From positions 10,547,501 through 10,611,500 of the forward strand of contig NZ_CP127173.1 in NCBI RefSeq assembly GCF_030264295.1: 64,000 bases of DNA, in the 5' to 3' direction. A model generated the notes under the pieces. The model did not search any database, was not told the DNA's origin, and worked only from the letters and a program-made list of their open reading frames with translations. The stretch comes from Amycolatopsis nalaikhensis (GTDB lineage Bacteria > Actinomycetota > Actinomycetes > Mycobacteriales > Pseudonocardiaceae). How positions within the stretch are numbered: the stretch's first letter is position 1; each line of letters starts with the position of its first letter. Shown one piece after another: positions 27,896-36,977 of this stretch. Both the position numbers and the translations under genes were made by a program.

Positions 27896-28268
27896 CCGCC
27901 CAGACCTCCCGTGCGCACGATTCCGGCCGCGACGGGGGGACGCGCACGGGTGTGGACGACAGTTTCCCCGTGCGCACGAAAATGGCAGAGAGCGCTTTCC
28001 GCGCGTCCTTCGCCCTGGATCTCCCCCCAAAGCCGTCGAAAAGTAGCAGAAGAGCGGAACAGTGCGTAAGCCGCATTCGGGTGTGGGCAGCGTCACAGGC
28101 GAGAGATTTCCCGGACGGCGTGGCGAACCGGTGGACATTTGTTGACGCCGCCGCGCCGGGCTGATTAGAGTCCGGTTCGCGTCCGCTCGGGGTCGGGCGC
28201 ATTCATTCGCATCCGCCGCGGCGCTCGCCGCCGGCCGGTCATGTCTGTTTCCGATCGCAGGGGGAATC
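27896..28268. promoter_or_regulatory. Divergent intergenic region between ALF toxin A and a secreted protein, with a candidate promoter
   Basis: This 373-bp region between divergent genes is relatively AT-rich around 27960-28060. On the + strand TTGACG (28142-28147) is followed after 18 bases by TAGAGT (28166-28171), a good sigma-70-type promoter placed 98 bases before the ATG at 28269. A purine-rich AGGGGGAATC precedes that ATG. I see no clear promoter for the leftward toxin gene and no other gene in the gap. Confidence 0.6.
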
Positions 28269-28769
28269 ATGCGCACACGCGCGCGTTTCATCGCGGTGGC
28301 CGCGGCAGGCGCCGCTCTGGCGGCCGTCGGCTCGGCCTTCGGCGTCTCGTCCGCCACCACGGCGACCACCGCCGACGACACACCGCCGCCGATCGTCGAG
28401 GACTACTCCTACCCGGGCGCGGCGAAGGTGTTCCAGGACCGCGCACTGACCCTGATCAGCGGTGACGGGCACATCACGCTCACGCCGTGCGGCCAGTCCG
28501 GGCTGCTGGAGGTCCACGCGTACAACTCCGCCGACCACAGCCCCGACCCCGGCCACTACTGCTTCAAGGTATCCGGGCCGACCGGGTACCTGCGCCTCGA
28601 GGTGCCCTACGCCTACCAGGTCAAGGGCGACAGCCACACCGTGCAGGCGACCGTCGAGATCAACGGCCAGAACAGCACGGTCCCGGTCGCCAAGAATGGC
28701 TGGACCGGAATCGGCGAAGGCGCGGGAACCGATCCTTCGACACTTCTCGAGCTGCGCGCCTCGGCCTGA
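28269..28769 (+). CDS. Small secreted protein of unknown function
   Basis: This 166-residue protein has a Sec signal (residues 1-30, MRTRARFIAVAAAGAALAAV... ) and a mature domain with two Cys (LTPCGQSG and HYCFKVSG) that could form one disulfide. The pattern DGHITLTPC... GYLRLEVPYAYQVKGDSHTVQATVEI suggests a compact beta fold. I do not recognise the family. ATG 28269 has AGGGGGA just upstream and a candidate promoter at 28142-28171. It precedes the two protease-like secreted proteins in the same direction, but a 135-bp gap separates it from them. Confidence 0.78.
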   Translation: MRTRARFIAVAAAGAALAAVGSAFGVSSATTATTADDTPPPIVEDYSYPGAAKVFQDRALTLISGDGHITLTPCGQSGLLEVHAYNSADHSPDPGHYCFKVSGPTGYLRLEVPYAYQVKGDSHTVQATVEINGQNSTVPVAKNGWTGIGEGAGTDPSTLLELRASA

Positions 28770-28904
28770 CCGAGCATTCGGAGCAACTCCGCTGCGGCAT
28801 TCGTCCCCGCCGCGGCGTTCCGTTTCGTCCGGCCGCGGCCGGACGGTTCACCGCCGCTTTCCCGGTCACCGGGACACGCGGCCTTCCACCCGGGGGAAAC
28901 CCGA

Positions 28905-30455
28905 ATGCGCCCACGAGGCAGAACCAGGTTCACCGCCCTGTCCACCACGGTGCTCGCCGCCGGTCTCCTGTCCGCGACGCCCGCGGACGCCCTGTCCGGC
29001 GGCACCACCGTCCCGGTGGGCACCCACCCGTTTCTGGCCCGGATCACCACGCCCACCAAGGCCTGTTCCGGCGCCCTGATCGACCCGTCGTGGCTGCTCA
29101 CCTCCGCGACCTGCCTGACGCCGACGGCGTCCGGCGCGGCGAGCGAGGCCGCGACGATCACCGTCGGCGACGTCGACCTCGGCACCGGTGCGGGCCACAC
29201 CACGAAGGTGGCCAAGGTCGTGCGCCGCACCGACCGCGACGTCGTCCTCGCGAAGCTGGAGACCGCCGCGACCGGCGTGACGCTGGCGACGGTCGGCACC
29301 ACCGCGCCGCGGGCCGGGGAAACCCTGCAAGTGGCCGGGTTCGGCCGCACCGCGACCGACTGGGTGCCCGCGCGGCCACGCGTCGCGCCCTTCACCGTCT
29401 CGAGCGTCGACGGCGCCACCGTGTCGGTGTCGTCGGCCGACGGCGTCGACACCTGCAAGGGCGACGCCGGCGGGCCCGCGTTCCGGGTGAGCGGCGGGAC
29501 GGCCGAGGTCGTGGCGCTGAGCAGCGCGTCGTGGCAGCACGGCTGCCTCGACGTCACCGAAACCCGCCAGGGCGGCACCGAAACCCGCGTCGACGACCTC
29601 GGCGCGTGGATCGGCAAGCAGATCGTGCCGACGCCGGTGTCCTGCCCGGCCGGGGCCGCGATCTGGAACGCCCGCGCCGACGGCAGCCTGTGGCGCTACG
29701 TCCACCTCGACCCCGCCGGCGGCGCGGTCAGCTGGTCGCAGCCGAGCAGCCCGATCGGCTCCGGCTGGGACGGCCGGACGCTGGCCGGTCGCGGCGGCGT
29801 CATCTGGGACGTCCACCGCAACCACGGTGCCGGTGATCCGTACGCGAGCGGCAGCCTGAAGCGCTGGGTGTACTCGACGACGTCCGGGTGGAGCGGCGGC
29901 AACCAGGTGGGCAGTGGCTGGGACCGCTACCTGACCGCCGAGTACAAGAACCGGATCACCGTCGACGAGCGGAACCGGATCTTCATGGTCGACGACCAGG
30001 GCCGCCTGAAGGTCTACCTCTGGGACGACGCGACAGGCCAGTGGGTCAACGGCGTCGGCGACGTCCTCGACACCGGCTGGGGCCGGTTCGACTCGGTCAC
30101 CGCGGCCGGGGACGGCGTGCTCTACGCCCGGAAGCCGACCGGCGAGCTGTTCCGCTTCAAGTACGACTTCGCGACGTCGTCGTGGACCCAGAAGGACAAG
30201 CCGGTCGGCGTCGGCTGGCAGATGTTCAGCGAGATCTTCTCGCCGGGCGCCGACATCCTGTACGGCCGCGGCAGCACCGGCACCAGCCCGTGGGACGGCC
30301 AGCCCGGCCCGGTCCTGCGCTGGTACCGCCACTCCGACAACACCGACACGTGGGCGCCGTCCGGTCCGGACCACATGGGCGTGACCATCGGCTCGGGCTG
30401 GAACACCAAGATCCACGTGACCTCCGCACCCGACTCCTGCGCGCTCGCAGGCTGA
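28905..30455 (+). CDS. Secreted S1-protease homologue without catalytic His and Ser, fused to a tachylectin-like propeller
   Basis: This 516-residue protein has a signal peptide (1-29), a trypsin-like domain (31-245), and a C-terminal domain with W-motif repeats (GSLWRYVHLDP, IGSGWDGRTL, VGSGWDRYLT, DTGWGRFDSV, VGVGWQMFSE) typical of tachylectin-2-type five-bladed lectin propellers. In the protease domain the His position is Thr69 (LLTSATCL), Asp112 is kept (RDVVLAKL) and the nucleophile is Ala188 (CKGDAGGP). It therefore should not cleave peptides. A binding role, for sugar or cell wall, is plausible. The next gene is a paralogue that shares GRTATDWVP. It starts at ATG 28905 after GGGGGAAA. 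Confidence 0.88.
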   Translation: MRPRGRTRFTALSTTVLAAGLLSATPADALSGGTTVPVGTHPFLARITTPTKACSGALIDPSWLLTSATCLTPTASGAASEAATITVGDVDLGTGAGHTTKVAKVVRRTDRDVVLAKLETAATGVTLATVGTTAPRAGETLQVAGFGRTATDWVPARPRVAPFTVSSVDGATVSVSSADGVDTCKGDAGGPAFRVSGGTAEVVALSSASWQHGCLDVTETRQGGTETRVDDLGAWIGKQIVPTPVSCPAGAAIWNARADGSLWRYVHLDPAGGAVSWSQPSSPIGSGWDGRTLAGRGGVIWDVHRNHGAGDPYASGSLKRWVYSTTSGWSGGNQVGSGWDRYLTAEYKNRITVDERNRIFMVDDQGRLKVYLWDDATGQWVNGVGDVLDTGWGRFDSVTAAGDGVLYARKPTGELFRFKYDFATSSWTQKDKPVGVGWQMFSEIFSPGADILYGRGSTGTSPWDGQPGPVLRWYRHSDNTDTWAPSGPDHMGVTIGSGWNTKIHVTSAPDSCALAG

Positions 30456-30468
30456 GAGGACGCACTCC

Positions 30469-32346
30469 ATGCGCACATCGAGAACCGCGACGGTCTCGGC
30501 CGCGGTACTGGCGGTCGGGCTGCTGACCACCGTCCCCGCCGCGGCCGTCCCCGGCCCCGCCGCCACCGGCTCCGGCTTCGCCGCCAAGATCACCACCGAA
30601 GGCCGCGCCTGCAGCGGCGCGCTCGTCGAACCCACGCTGGTCCTCACGGCCGCGAACTGCTTCCCCGAAAACCCGCCGGCGAAGCCCGTCAGCGTCACGG
30701 TGGGCGGCCACGTCGCGAAGGTGACGGCCGTGGTGCCCCGCACCGACCGCGACGTCGCGCTGGTCCGGCTGGACACCACGATCACCGACGTCACCCCGGT
30801 CGCGCTCGGCACGGCCGCGGGGGTGCTGGGCGCGTCGGACGAGCTGACGCTCACCGGCTGGGGCCGGACCGCGACCGACTGGGTGCCGAACGAAGCGCAC
30901 AGCGGCAAGTTCACGGTCGCCGCGAGCACCGCGACGACGCTGTCGCTCACCGGGACCGACGGCGACGCCTGCAAGGGCGACGCGGGTGCGCCGCTCGTCC
31001 GCGCGGACGGCACCGTGGTCGCGGTGGCGGGCCGGTCCTGGCAGCACGGCTGCTTCGGCGAGACGGGCACCCAGCAGGGCACGACCGGCGTCCGGGTCGA
31101 CGACCTGAGCAGCTGGATCCGCGCCCAGGCGATCACCGGCACCGCGAAGGCCGTCGGTCACGGCGTCACGCTGTCCTGGACCCCGCTGGCCGCCTCCGAC
31201 GACGCGACCTACTCCATCTACGCGAACTCCTCCGGCCCGGCGACCAACAGCGCGACGCAGCTCATCGGGACCACGAAGGCGAGCACCTTCCTGCACTCGG
31301 CGACGTCCCGCAAGACGTGGTCGTACCTCGTGGTCGCATCGAACGGCGCGGCGAGCCCGCTGTTCACGGAGGTCACGGGAGCGCGGTCGCTGACCGACTT
31401 CACCGGTGACGGCAAGGCCGACATCGCCACGTTCACCCGCGGCAGCGCCGGCGACGTCTACGCGGCGGCATCCGACGGGACGAAGTTCAACGGCACCAGC
31501 ACCCTGTGGCACGACCGGTTTTCGGTCGGCACGGAAATCCCCCTGTCCGGTGACTTCAACGGCGACGGCAAGGCGGATGTGGCCACCTTCAGCCGCGGCA
31601 GCACCGCCGACGTCTACGTCGCCCTTTCGGACGGGACCAAGTTCGACGGCAACGGCGTGATGTGGGACGACTACTTCGCCGCCAACGGCGAGATCCCCGC
31701 GGTCGGGGACTTCAACGGTGACGGCAAGGACGACATCGCCACCTTCACCTTGGGCACCGCCGGTGACGTCTATGTCGCGCTTTCGGACGGCACCAAGTTC
31801 GGGGCGAGCTCCCTGTGGCACGGCGACTTCGGCTTCGGCGCCGAGCTGCCCTACGTCGGCGACTTCACCGGCGACGGCAAGGACGACGTCGCCGTCTTCA
31901 CCCGCGGAACCACCGGTGACGTCTACGTCGCCACCTCCGACGGCACCAAGTTCATCGGCAACGGGGTGAAGTGGCACGACAACTTCGCCTTCAACGCCGA
32001 AATTCCCGCGATCGGGGACTTCACCGGTGACGGCAAGGACGACATCGCGGTATTCACCCGCGGCACCGCCGCCGACGTCTACGTCGCCACCTCCGACGGC
32101 ACCAAGTTCGTCGGCACCACCGTCAAGTGGCACGACCACTTCGCGGCGAACGACGAGATTCCCGCCGTCGGCGACTTCACCGGCGACGGCAAGGACGACA
32201 TCGCCACCTTCACCCGCGGCACCGCCGCCGACGTCTACGTCGCCACCTCCGACGGCACCAAGTTCGCCGGAGACAGCGTCAAGTGGCACGACAACTTCGC
32301 CTACAACAGCGAAGTCCCGGCACCACGGGCGATCACGATCCTGTAG
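30469..32346 (+). CDS. Secreted S1-protease homologue without catalytic His and Ser, fused to Fn3-like and FG-GAP/VCBS repeats
   Basis: This 625-residue protein starts 13 bases after its paralogue, so they form an operon. Signal peptide 1-26; protease-like domain about 34-222 with Asn63 at the His site (LTAANCF), Asp95 kept and Ala172 at the Ser site (CKGDAGAP), so catalysis is not expected. A Fn3-like module (about 225-305, GVTLSWTPLAASDDATYSIY) follows. Then come six FG-GAP/VCBS repeats of about 52 residues (DFTGDGKDDIATFTRGTA..DVYVATSDGTKF), which usually fold as a calcium-binding beta-propeller. The whole looks like an exported binding protein. It ends at a strong intrinsic terminator. 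Confidence 0.88.
   Translation: MRTSRTATVSAAVLAVGLLTTVPAAAVPGPAATGSGFAAKITTEGRACSGALVEPTLVLTAANCFPENPPAKPVSVTVGGHVAKVTAVVPRTDRDVALVRLDTTITDVTPVALGTAAGVLGASDELTLTGWGRTATDWVPNEAHSGKFTVAASTATTLSLTGTDGDACKGDAGAPLVRADGTVVAVAGRSWQHGCFGETGTQQGTTGVRVDDLSSWIRAQAITGTAKAVGHGVTLSWTPLAASDDATYSIYANSSGPATNSATQLIGTTKASTFLHSATSRKTWSYLVVASNGAASPLFTEVTGARSLTDFTGDGKADIATFTRGSAGDVYAAASDGTKFNGTSTLWHDRFSVGTEIPLSGDFNGDGKADVATFSRGSTADVYVALSDGTKFDGNGVMWDDYFAANGEIPAVGDFNGDGKDDIATFTLGTAGDVYVALSDGTKFGASSLWHGDFGFGAELPYVGDFTGDGKDDVAVFTRGTTGDVYVATSDGTKFIGNGVKWHDNFAFNAEIPAIGDFTGDGKDDIAVFTRGTAADVYVATSDGTKFVGTTVKWHDHFAANDEIPAVGDFTGDGKDDIATFTRGTAADVYVATSDGTKFAGDSVKWHDNFAYNSEVPAPRAITIL
31390..32346 (+). repeat. Six tandem FG-GAP/VCBS repeats of about 156 bp
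   Basis: Each unit begins with D-F-(T/N)-G-D-G-K-(A/D)-D and ends with a WHD/WDD-x-F block. The last three units are nearly identical in both protein and DNA, suggesting recent duplication or gene conversion. Confidence 0.85.
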
Positions 32347-32353
32347 GACCCCG

Positions 32354-32393
32354 ACGGGCTCGGGCCGGGAGATTCCCGGCCCGAGCCCGTTTT
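32354..32393 (+). terminator. Intrinsic terminator after the FG-GAP protein
   Basis: A perfect 16-bp GC-rich stem (32354-32369 with 32375-32390) with a five-base loop is followed by TTTT counting the last stem base, eight bases after TAG 32346. Confidence 0.88.
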
Positions 32394-32479
32394 CGCGCGA
32401 CCGGTAGCCTCGCACCGAGCGGCGGGTGTTCGCCCGGAGCCGCGCACCCCGCCCCCTGGGCCCTAGGAGCTTCCCGCAG

Positions 32480-34234
32480 ATGAGCACTACCGTCGCCGAC
32501 GCGTCCGCCGGCGCGCACGCCGAACAGCCCGAACCCGGCCGGCGTCATCGGGCGCGAATCTGGAACTGGTTCGTGCTGGGCGTCACCGTCGCGGTGTTCG
32601 CCGTGCTCGCCTGGAACCGGCGCTGGATGAGTGACGACGGGCTGATCGTCCTGCGCACGGTCCGGCAGATCCTCGCGGGCAACGGTCCGGTCTTCAACGT
32701 CGGCGAGCGGGTCGAGTCCAACACCAGCACGCTCTGGACCTATCTGCTGGTCGCGTTCGGCTGGATCCCCGGCCTGCGGCTGGAGTGGCTCGCCGTGATC
32801 CTGGGCCTGCTCTGCTCGATCGGCGGCCTGCTGCTCGCGCTCGACGGCACTCGCCGGCTGGCCGGTCCCACCCGCTCCACCATCGTCGCCCCGGCCGGTG
32901 TGCTCGTGCTCATCGCGCTGCCGCCGTTTCGCGACTTCGCCACCTCGGGCCTCGAAACCGGCCTGATCACCCTGTGGTTGGGCACGACCTGGTGGCTGCT
33001 CGTCCGGCACGCACGCCGCACGCCCGCGTGCCCGGTGGCGGTCACCGCGCTCGTCATCGGCCTGGGCGTGCTGGTCCGCCCCGACCTGGCTCTGTTCAGC
33101 GCCTTCGCCGGCCTCGGCCTGCTGCTGCTGGAATGGCGGGGCTGGCGCCGCGCCCTGCTCTGGGCGGCCGCGGCCGCGGCCCTGCCGATCGCCTACCAGA
33201 TCTTCCGCATGGGCTACTACGGCCTGCTCACCCCCAACACCGCGCTGGTCAAGGAAGCCTCGAACGCGATGTGGAGCCGCGGCTGGGACTACCTGGCCGA
33301 CTTCACCGGCCCGTACTACCTGTGGATTCCCCTCGTCCTGTGCGCCGTCCTCGGCGGGCTCACGCTGCGGCGGGCCCGGATCGACCGGCCGGTGGTGATC
33401 GTCGTGGCCGTGTCCCTGCTCGGCGGGATCGCCCTGGCGCTCTACGTGATCCGTGTCGGCGGCGACTTCATGCACGGCCGGATGCTGCTGCCCGCCCTGT
33501 TCAGCCTCATGCTGCCGATCATGGTCGTCCGGCTGACTCGCGCGACCGTGGTGCCCGCCCTCGCCCTCGGCGTCTGGGCGATCGTCGCCACCGGATGGCT
33601 GCGCACCGACTTCGCCACCGCCGGCAAGCCCGTCGACGAGACCGTGACCATCGCCGACGAACGAGTCGCCTACGTCGCCGCCAGCCACCACGCACACCCG
33701 ATCCTGGCCGAGGACTTCGACGAGTTCACCGCCATCGCCCGCCCGATCAACGCCATGCTCGCCACCGACCGGTCACCCGCAATCCTCGTCCAGAGCAAGG
33801 AAGGCGGCTGGCACCGCTACCCCTCGACCAACGGGCGCACCATCGCCACCTTCTTCAACATCGGCGGCCCCGGCATGCTCCTCCCGCTCGACATGTGGGT
33901 CCACGACCCGATCGGCCTCGCCAACCCGGTCGCCGCGCACACCACGCCGTACCCGACCCGCCGGATCGGCCACAACAAGTACGCGGGCGCCGCGTGGGAA
34001 GCCGCCCAGTTCGCCCGGGGAACCCCGGCCGAACTGATCGCACAAGGCGACTTCACGGTCGGGAGCCTCGACGCGATCCGCCGCACCTTGGCCTGCCGGC
34101 ACAACCCGGAAATGCTGGAATCGGTCCGGGCACCGCTGACCGCCGGACGCTTCTGGCGGAACTTCGTCCACGCCGTCGGCCGGACGGGCCTGCGCTACGA
34201 CTACGACCCCCGCGTCGCGCAGACCTGTCCCTGA
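32480..34234 (+). CDS. AftB-like membrane arabinofuranosyltransferase
   Basis: This 584-residue polytopic membrane protein has about 9-10 helices in the first 400 residues and a soluble C-terminal domain. The first loop RRWMSDDGLIVLRTVRQIL followed by GNGPVFNVGERVESNTSTLW matches the acidic active-site loop of mycobacterial AftB (GT-C, GT89), which adds terminal beta-1,2-arabinofuranose to arabinan. Arabinogalactan is expected in Pseudonocardiaceae, so this role fits. The start chosen is ATG 32480 after TAGGAGC (32464-32470); the frame is open further upstream but that part overlaps the terminator tail. It stands alone between secreted-protein genes. Confidence 0.8.
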   Translation: MSTTVADASAGAHAEQPEPGRRHRARIWNWFVLGVTVAVFAVLAWNRRWMSDDGLIVLRTVRQILAGNGPVFNVGERVESNTSTLWTYLLVAFGWIPGLRLEWLAVILGLLCSIGGLLLALDGTRRLAGPTRSTIVAPAGVLVLIALPPFRDFATSGLETGLITLWLGTTWWLLVRHARRTPACPVAVTALVIGLGVLVRPDLALFSAFAGLGLLLLEWRGWRRALLWAAAAAALPIAYQIFRMGYYGLLTPNTALVKEASNAMWSRGWDYLADFTGPYYLWIPLVLCAVLGGLTLRRARIDRPVVIVVAVSLLGGIALALYVIRVGGDFMHGRMLLPALFSLMLPIMVVRLTRATVVPALALGVWAIVATGWLRTDFATAGKPVDETVTIADERVAYVAASHHAHPILAEDFDEFTAIARPINAMLATDRSPAILVQSKEGGWHRYPSTNGRTIATFFNIGGPGMLLPLDMWVHDPIGLANPVAAHTTPYPTRRIGHNKYAGAAWEAAQFARGTPAELIAQGDFTVGSLDAIRRTLACRHNPEMLESVRAPLTAGRFWRNFVHAVGRTGLRYDYDPRVAQTCP

Positions 34235-34342
34235 ACCGGTTACCGACTTCGGTAGGTTCCGAAAATCCTTCACGGCTCCTAGCGTGAGCTGGTCGTTCCG
34301 TTCGGGACGAGTCTCCGGATCACCTGGCCGAAGGGCATTTTC

Positions 34343-35044
34343 ATGAGAATGTCGAGGGCTGTCGCCGCGGTGGGTGCCGCCGCGGTGCTGAGCGTGGTCT
34401 CAGCGGGGGTCGCGGACGCCCAGCAGGACATCATCGGCGGGACCACCGTGTCGTCCGCGCCGTGGGGCGCCCAGATCTACTGGAACAACGTCACCACCTA
34501 CGGCGGGTTCGAGTGCTCGGGGACGATCATCGCCCCGCAGTGGGTGCTCACCGCCCGGCACTGCCTGAACTCGCCGGGCATGCACGTCAAGGTCGGCAGC
34601 GTGACGCTCCAGCAGGGCACGAACGCCAACGTCGACCAGCAGAAGGCCTCGCCCAACGGCGACATCGCCCTGCTGCACCTCACGACGGCGGTGAACACGA
34701 CGTACATGAAGCTCGGCACCGGCAACCCACCGACCGGCTCCACCAACCAGATCTACGGCTGGGGCCGCACGCAGGGCAGCAGCCCGCCGTCGAGCACCTT
34801 GAAGACCGCCAACGTGCGCGTGACGGGCCTCAGCTCCGACGCGTACGGCGGCACGGCGATCGCCAGCCGAGGCATCGACGGCTCGGCGTGGCACGGCGAC
34901 TCGGGCGGCCCGCAGCTCTCCAACGGTGTCCAGGTCGGGGTGTGCTCCACGGGCAGCAACTCCGGTTCGAACCCGCAGGGCACGCAGAACTACGCGAGCA
35001 TCGCCTCGAGCCGCACCTGGATCCAGCAGACCGCGGGCGTCTGA
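34343..35044 (+). CDS. Secreted trypsin-like serine protease (S1), catalytically intact
   Basis: This 233-residue protein has a signal peptide (1-26) and a short propeptide ending before IIGGTTV (residue 30), the usual trypsin activation site. The catalytic triad is complete: His73 (LTARHCL), Asp107 (GDIALLHL) and Ser187 (WHGDSGGP). Cys pairs FECSG/RHCL support the chymotrypsin fold. The residue before the Ser motif gives no firm specificity. The gene has its own upstream region with TAGCGT (34280-34285) as a possible -10. It contrasts with the two inactive homologues upstream, of which it is only a distant relative. Confidence 0.92.
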   Translation: MRMSRAVAAVGAAAVLSVVSAGVADAQQDIIGGTTVSSAPWGAQIYWNNVTTYGGFECSGTIIAPQWVLTARHCLNSPGMHVKVGSVTLQQGTNANVDQQKASPNGDIALLHLTTAVNTTYMKLGTGNPPTGSTNQIYGWGRTQGSSPPSSTLKTANVRVTGLSSDAYGGTAIASRGIDGSAWHGDSGGPQLSNGVQVGVCSTGSNSGSNPQGTQNYASIASSRTWIQQTAGV

Positions 35045-35050
35045 CCCGCA

Positions 35051-35087
35051 CCCCGTGGAGGCCGCACCCCGGGCGGCCTCCACGGGG
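35051..35087. terminator. Hairpin terminator after the S1 protease
   Basis: A perfect 15-bp stem (35051-35065 with 35073-35087) with a seven-base loop starts six bases after the TGA. The next ATG (35101) lies only 13 bases beyond the stem, with no Shine-Dalgarno sequence between. Confidence 0.78.
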
Positions 35088-35100
35088 CATACTCGCTCCC

Positions 35101-35544
35101 ATGAAGTTCCGCACCACGGTCTTGCTCGGCGGCAAGACGGCGACCGGCCTCCCGGTACCCGACGACGTCGTCGAGGCACTTGGCGCCGGCAAGAAACCGG
35201 CGGTCACGGTGACGCTCGGCGGGCACACGTACCGCACGACGGTCGCGAGCCGAGGCGGGCGGTTCCTGGTTCCGCTGAGCGCCGAGAACCGGGAGAAAGC
35301 CGGTGTCGCCGCCGGGGACGACGTCGAGGTGGAGATCGCCCTCGACACGGCACCGCGCGAACTGGAGATCCCGGCCGACCTCGCCGCCGCCCTGGCGGCC
35401 GACGAGACCGCCCGCGCCCGGTTCGAAACCCTTTCGTACAGCGCGAAACAGCGGTTCGTGCTGCCGATCGGCCAGGCGAAGACGGAGGAGACGCGGCAGC
35501 GGCGGGTCGCCAAGGTGATCACCGACCTGCGCGCCGGAACCTAG
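35101..35544 (+). CDS. DUF1905 / YdeI-OmpD-associated family protein
   Basis: This 147-residue cytosolic protein has an N-terminal DUF1905 part (KFRTTVLLGGKTATGLPVPDDVVEALG, KKPAVTVTLGGHTYRTTV) and a C-terminal YdeI/OmpD-associated part (LEIPADLAAALAADETARARFETLSYSAKQRFVLPIGQAKTEETRQRR). The two-part arrangement is common in actinobacteria; the molecular role is unknown. No Shine-Dalgarno site is visible before ATG 35101. The stop codon overlaps the stop of the convergent AMP-binding gene (both use bases 35542-35543), leaving no room for a terminator. Confidence 0.87.
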   Translation: MKFRTTVLLGGKTATGLPVPDDVVEALGAGKKPAVTVTLGGHTYRTTVASRGGRFLVPLSAENREKAGVAAGDDVEVEIALDTAPRELEIPADLAAALAADETARARFETLSYSAKQRFVLPIGQAKTEETRQRRVAKVITDLRAGT

Positions 35545-36947
35545 TCCACAATAGACCGCCGCAGCGCCGCCTTGTCCGGTTTCCCAGACGGGGCAACCGG
35601 AACCGCCCCCACGAAGCTGAACCGCGCCGGGACCGCGGCCTCCCCCAGCTCGGCCGCCACCGCCTTGCGCACCGCCGCCAGGTCCGGCTCCCGCCCCGGC
35701 GCCGGAACGACGAACGCGTGCGCCGCCTCGCCGGTCCGCTCGTCCGGCACCGCCACCACGTACGCCTGGTCCACGTCCGGGTGCGCCGCGATCGCCCGCT
35801 CGATCGGGCCCGTGTAGTGGATGACCGCGTTCACGATCACCACGTCCCGCGCGCGACCCGACAGGTGCAAGTACCCCTCCGCGTCCACGAACCCGAGGTC
35901 CTGCGTGCGCACCCAGCCGTCGCGCAGCACCTCGGCCGTCGTCTCGGGGTCACGCCAATACCCCGAGAACGCCGACGGCGTGCGCACCCAGACCTCGCCG
36001 TCGCGCACCGAGATTTCCACCGTGTCGCACGGCTTTCCGACCGACCCCGGCCCCTCGTCGGCCCGGCAGATCGTCAGCATCCCCGTCTCGGTCTGCCCGT
36101 ACGCGTGATGCATCGCGGGCCCGATCCGCTCGGCCGCCTCGGCCAGCTGGTGCGGCGGCACCGGTGACCCCGCGACGATCAGCACGCGCACCCCACTGAG
36201 GTCGACGTCGGATTCCCGCAGCACGCCCAGGACCTGGTGCAGGCGCGGCACGGTCATCAGCGCCGCGGTGATCCGCAGCCGGGGCAGGATCCACGGGAAG
36301 TCCGGCGGCTCCGAAGGGATCACCGCTGTGCCGCCCGCGAGCAGCGTCACCCCCAGCTGCTCGACCATCACCGCGCTGGCGAGCGTCCCGAACAGCAGGT
36401 ACCGGCCGAATCCCGCGCCGAGCCGCGCGTGGGCCGAGCCGGGCACCGGGGCGCGCCACACGCGGCCTTCGGTCAGCGCTCGGTAGCTGTAGGCCACGCC
36501 CTTCGGCACGCCGGTGCTGCCGCTGGTGAACACCACCGTCGCGACGTCGTCCAGCCGCCCCTGCGGCACGGGCTCGGCGTACGGGGTCGCCGCCAAGGCG
36601 GCCACCGAAAGCACCGGCACGTCGGCTTTCAGCGGCTCGTCCGCGACCACCGCCGCGACGTCGGCGAGTATGTGCCGCAGCTGGGCTTCCGGCAGGCCGG
36701 GCCGCACCGCGACCGCGCGGGCGCCGAGCACGTGCACCGCCATCAGCGCCGCGAACCCCTCCGGCGTCACCGCCGTCGCGAGCCCGACGCCGTCGCCCGG
36801 ACCCAGCCCGGCCGCCCGCAGGCCCGCGGCGAACCGGCCGATCAGCTCCCGCAGCTCGCCGCGTGCCGTGACGCGCGCGCCGTGTTCGAACGCGGGAACC
36901 TCCGGCGCGCGCTCCAGCTCGTCCAGCAGTGCCTGCGGGTGGACCAT
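35541..36947 (-). CDS. AMP-binding (ANL superfamily) acyl-CoA synthetase-like enzyme
   Basis: This 468-residue enzyme carries ANL core motifs: P-loop VFTSGSTGVPKG (about 138-149), YGQTETG (about 285), GWVRTQDLGFVDAEGYLHLSGRARD (hinge region) and the C-terminal catalytic Lys in APSGKPDKAALR. It should adenylate a carboxylate and may pass it to CoA or a carrier. It is short compared with FadD proteins (about 500-550), with a compact N-terminal domain, like stand-alone ligases found in natural-product clusters. There is no carrier protein or other biosynthetic enzyme next to it, so the substrate is open. It starts at ATG 36947, 30 bases after the decayed membrane-protein gene. Confidence 0.85.
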   Translation of the reverse strand: MVHPQALLDELERAPEVPAFEHGARVTARGELRELIGRFAAGLRAAGLGPGDGVGLATAVTPEGFAALMAVHVLGARAVAVRPGLPEAQLRHILADVAAVVADEPLKADVPVLSVAALAATPYAEPVPQGRLDDVATVVFTSGSTGVPKGVAYSYRALTEGRVWRAPVPGSAHARLGAGFGRYLLFGTLASAVMVEQLGVTLLAGGTAVIPSEPPDFPWILPRLRITAALMTVPRLHQVLGVLRESDVDLSGVRVLIVAGSPVPPHQLAEAAERIGPAMHHAYGQTETGMLTICRADEGPGSVGKPCDTVEISVRDGEVWVRTPSAFSGYWRDPETTAEVLRDGWVRTQDLGFVDAEGYLHLSGRARDVVIVNAVIHYTGPIERAIAAHPDVDQAYVVAVPDERTGEAAHAFVVPAPGREPDLAAVRKAVAAELGEAAVPARFSFVGAVPVAPSGKPDKAALRRSIVD

Positions 36948-36977
36948 CTCGACCGCCTTTCGCCCGGGCGTCCCGGT

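Noticed and set aside
24338..28069. Rightward frame of 1243 residues opposite ALF toxin A
   Set aside because: It is Arg/Val/Gly-rich without domains and mirrors the Ala-rich coding strand; the opposite strand has signal peptide, ALF repeats and HINT.
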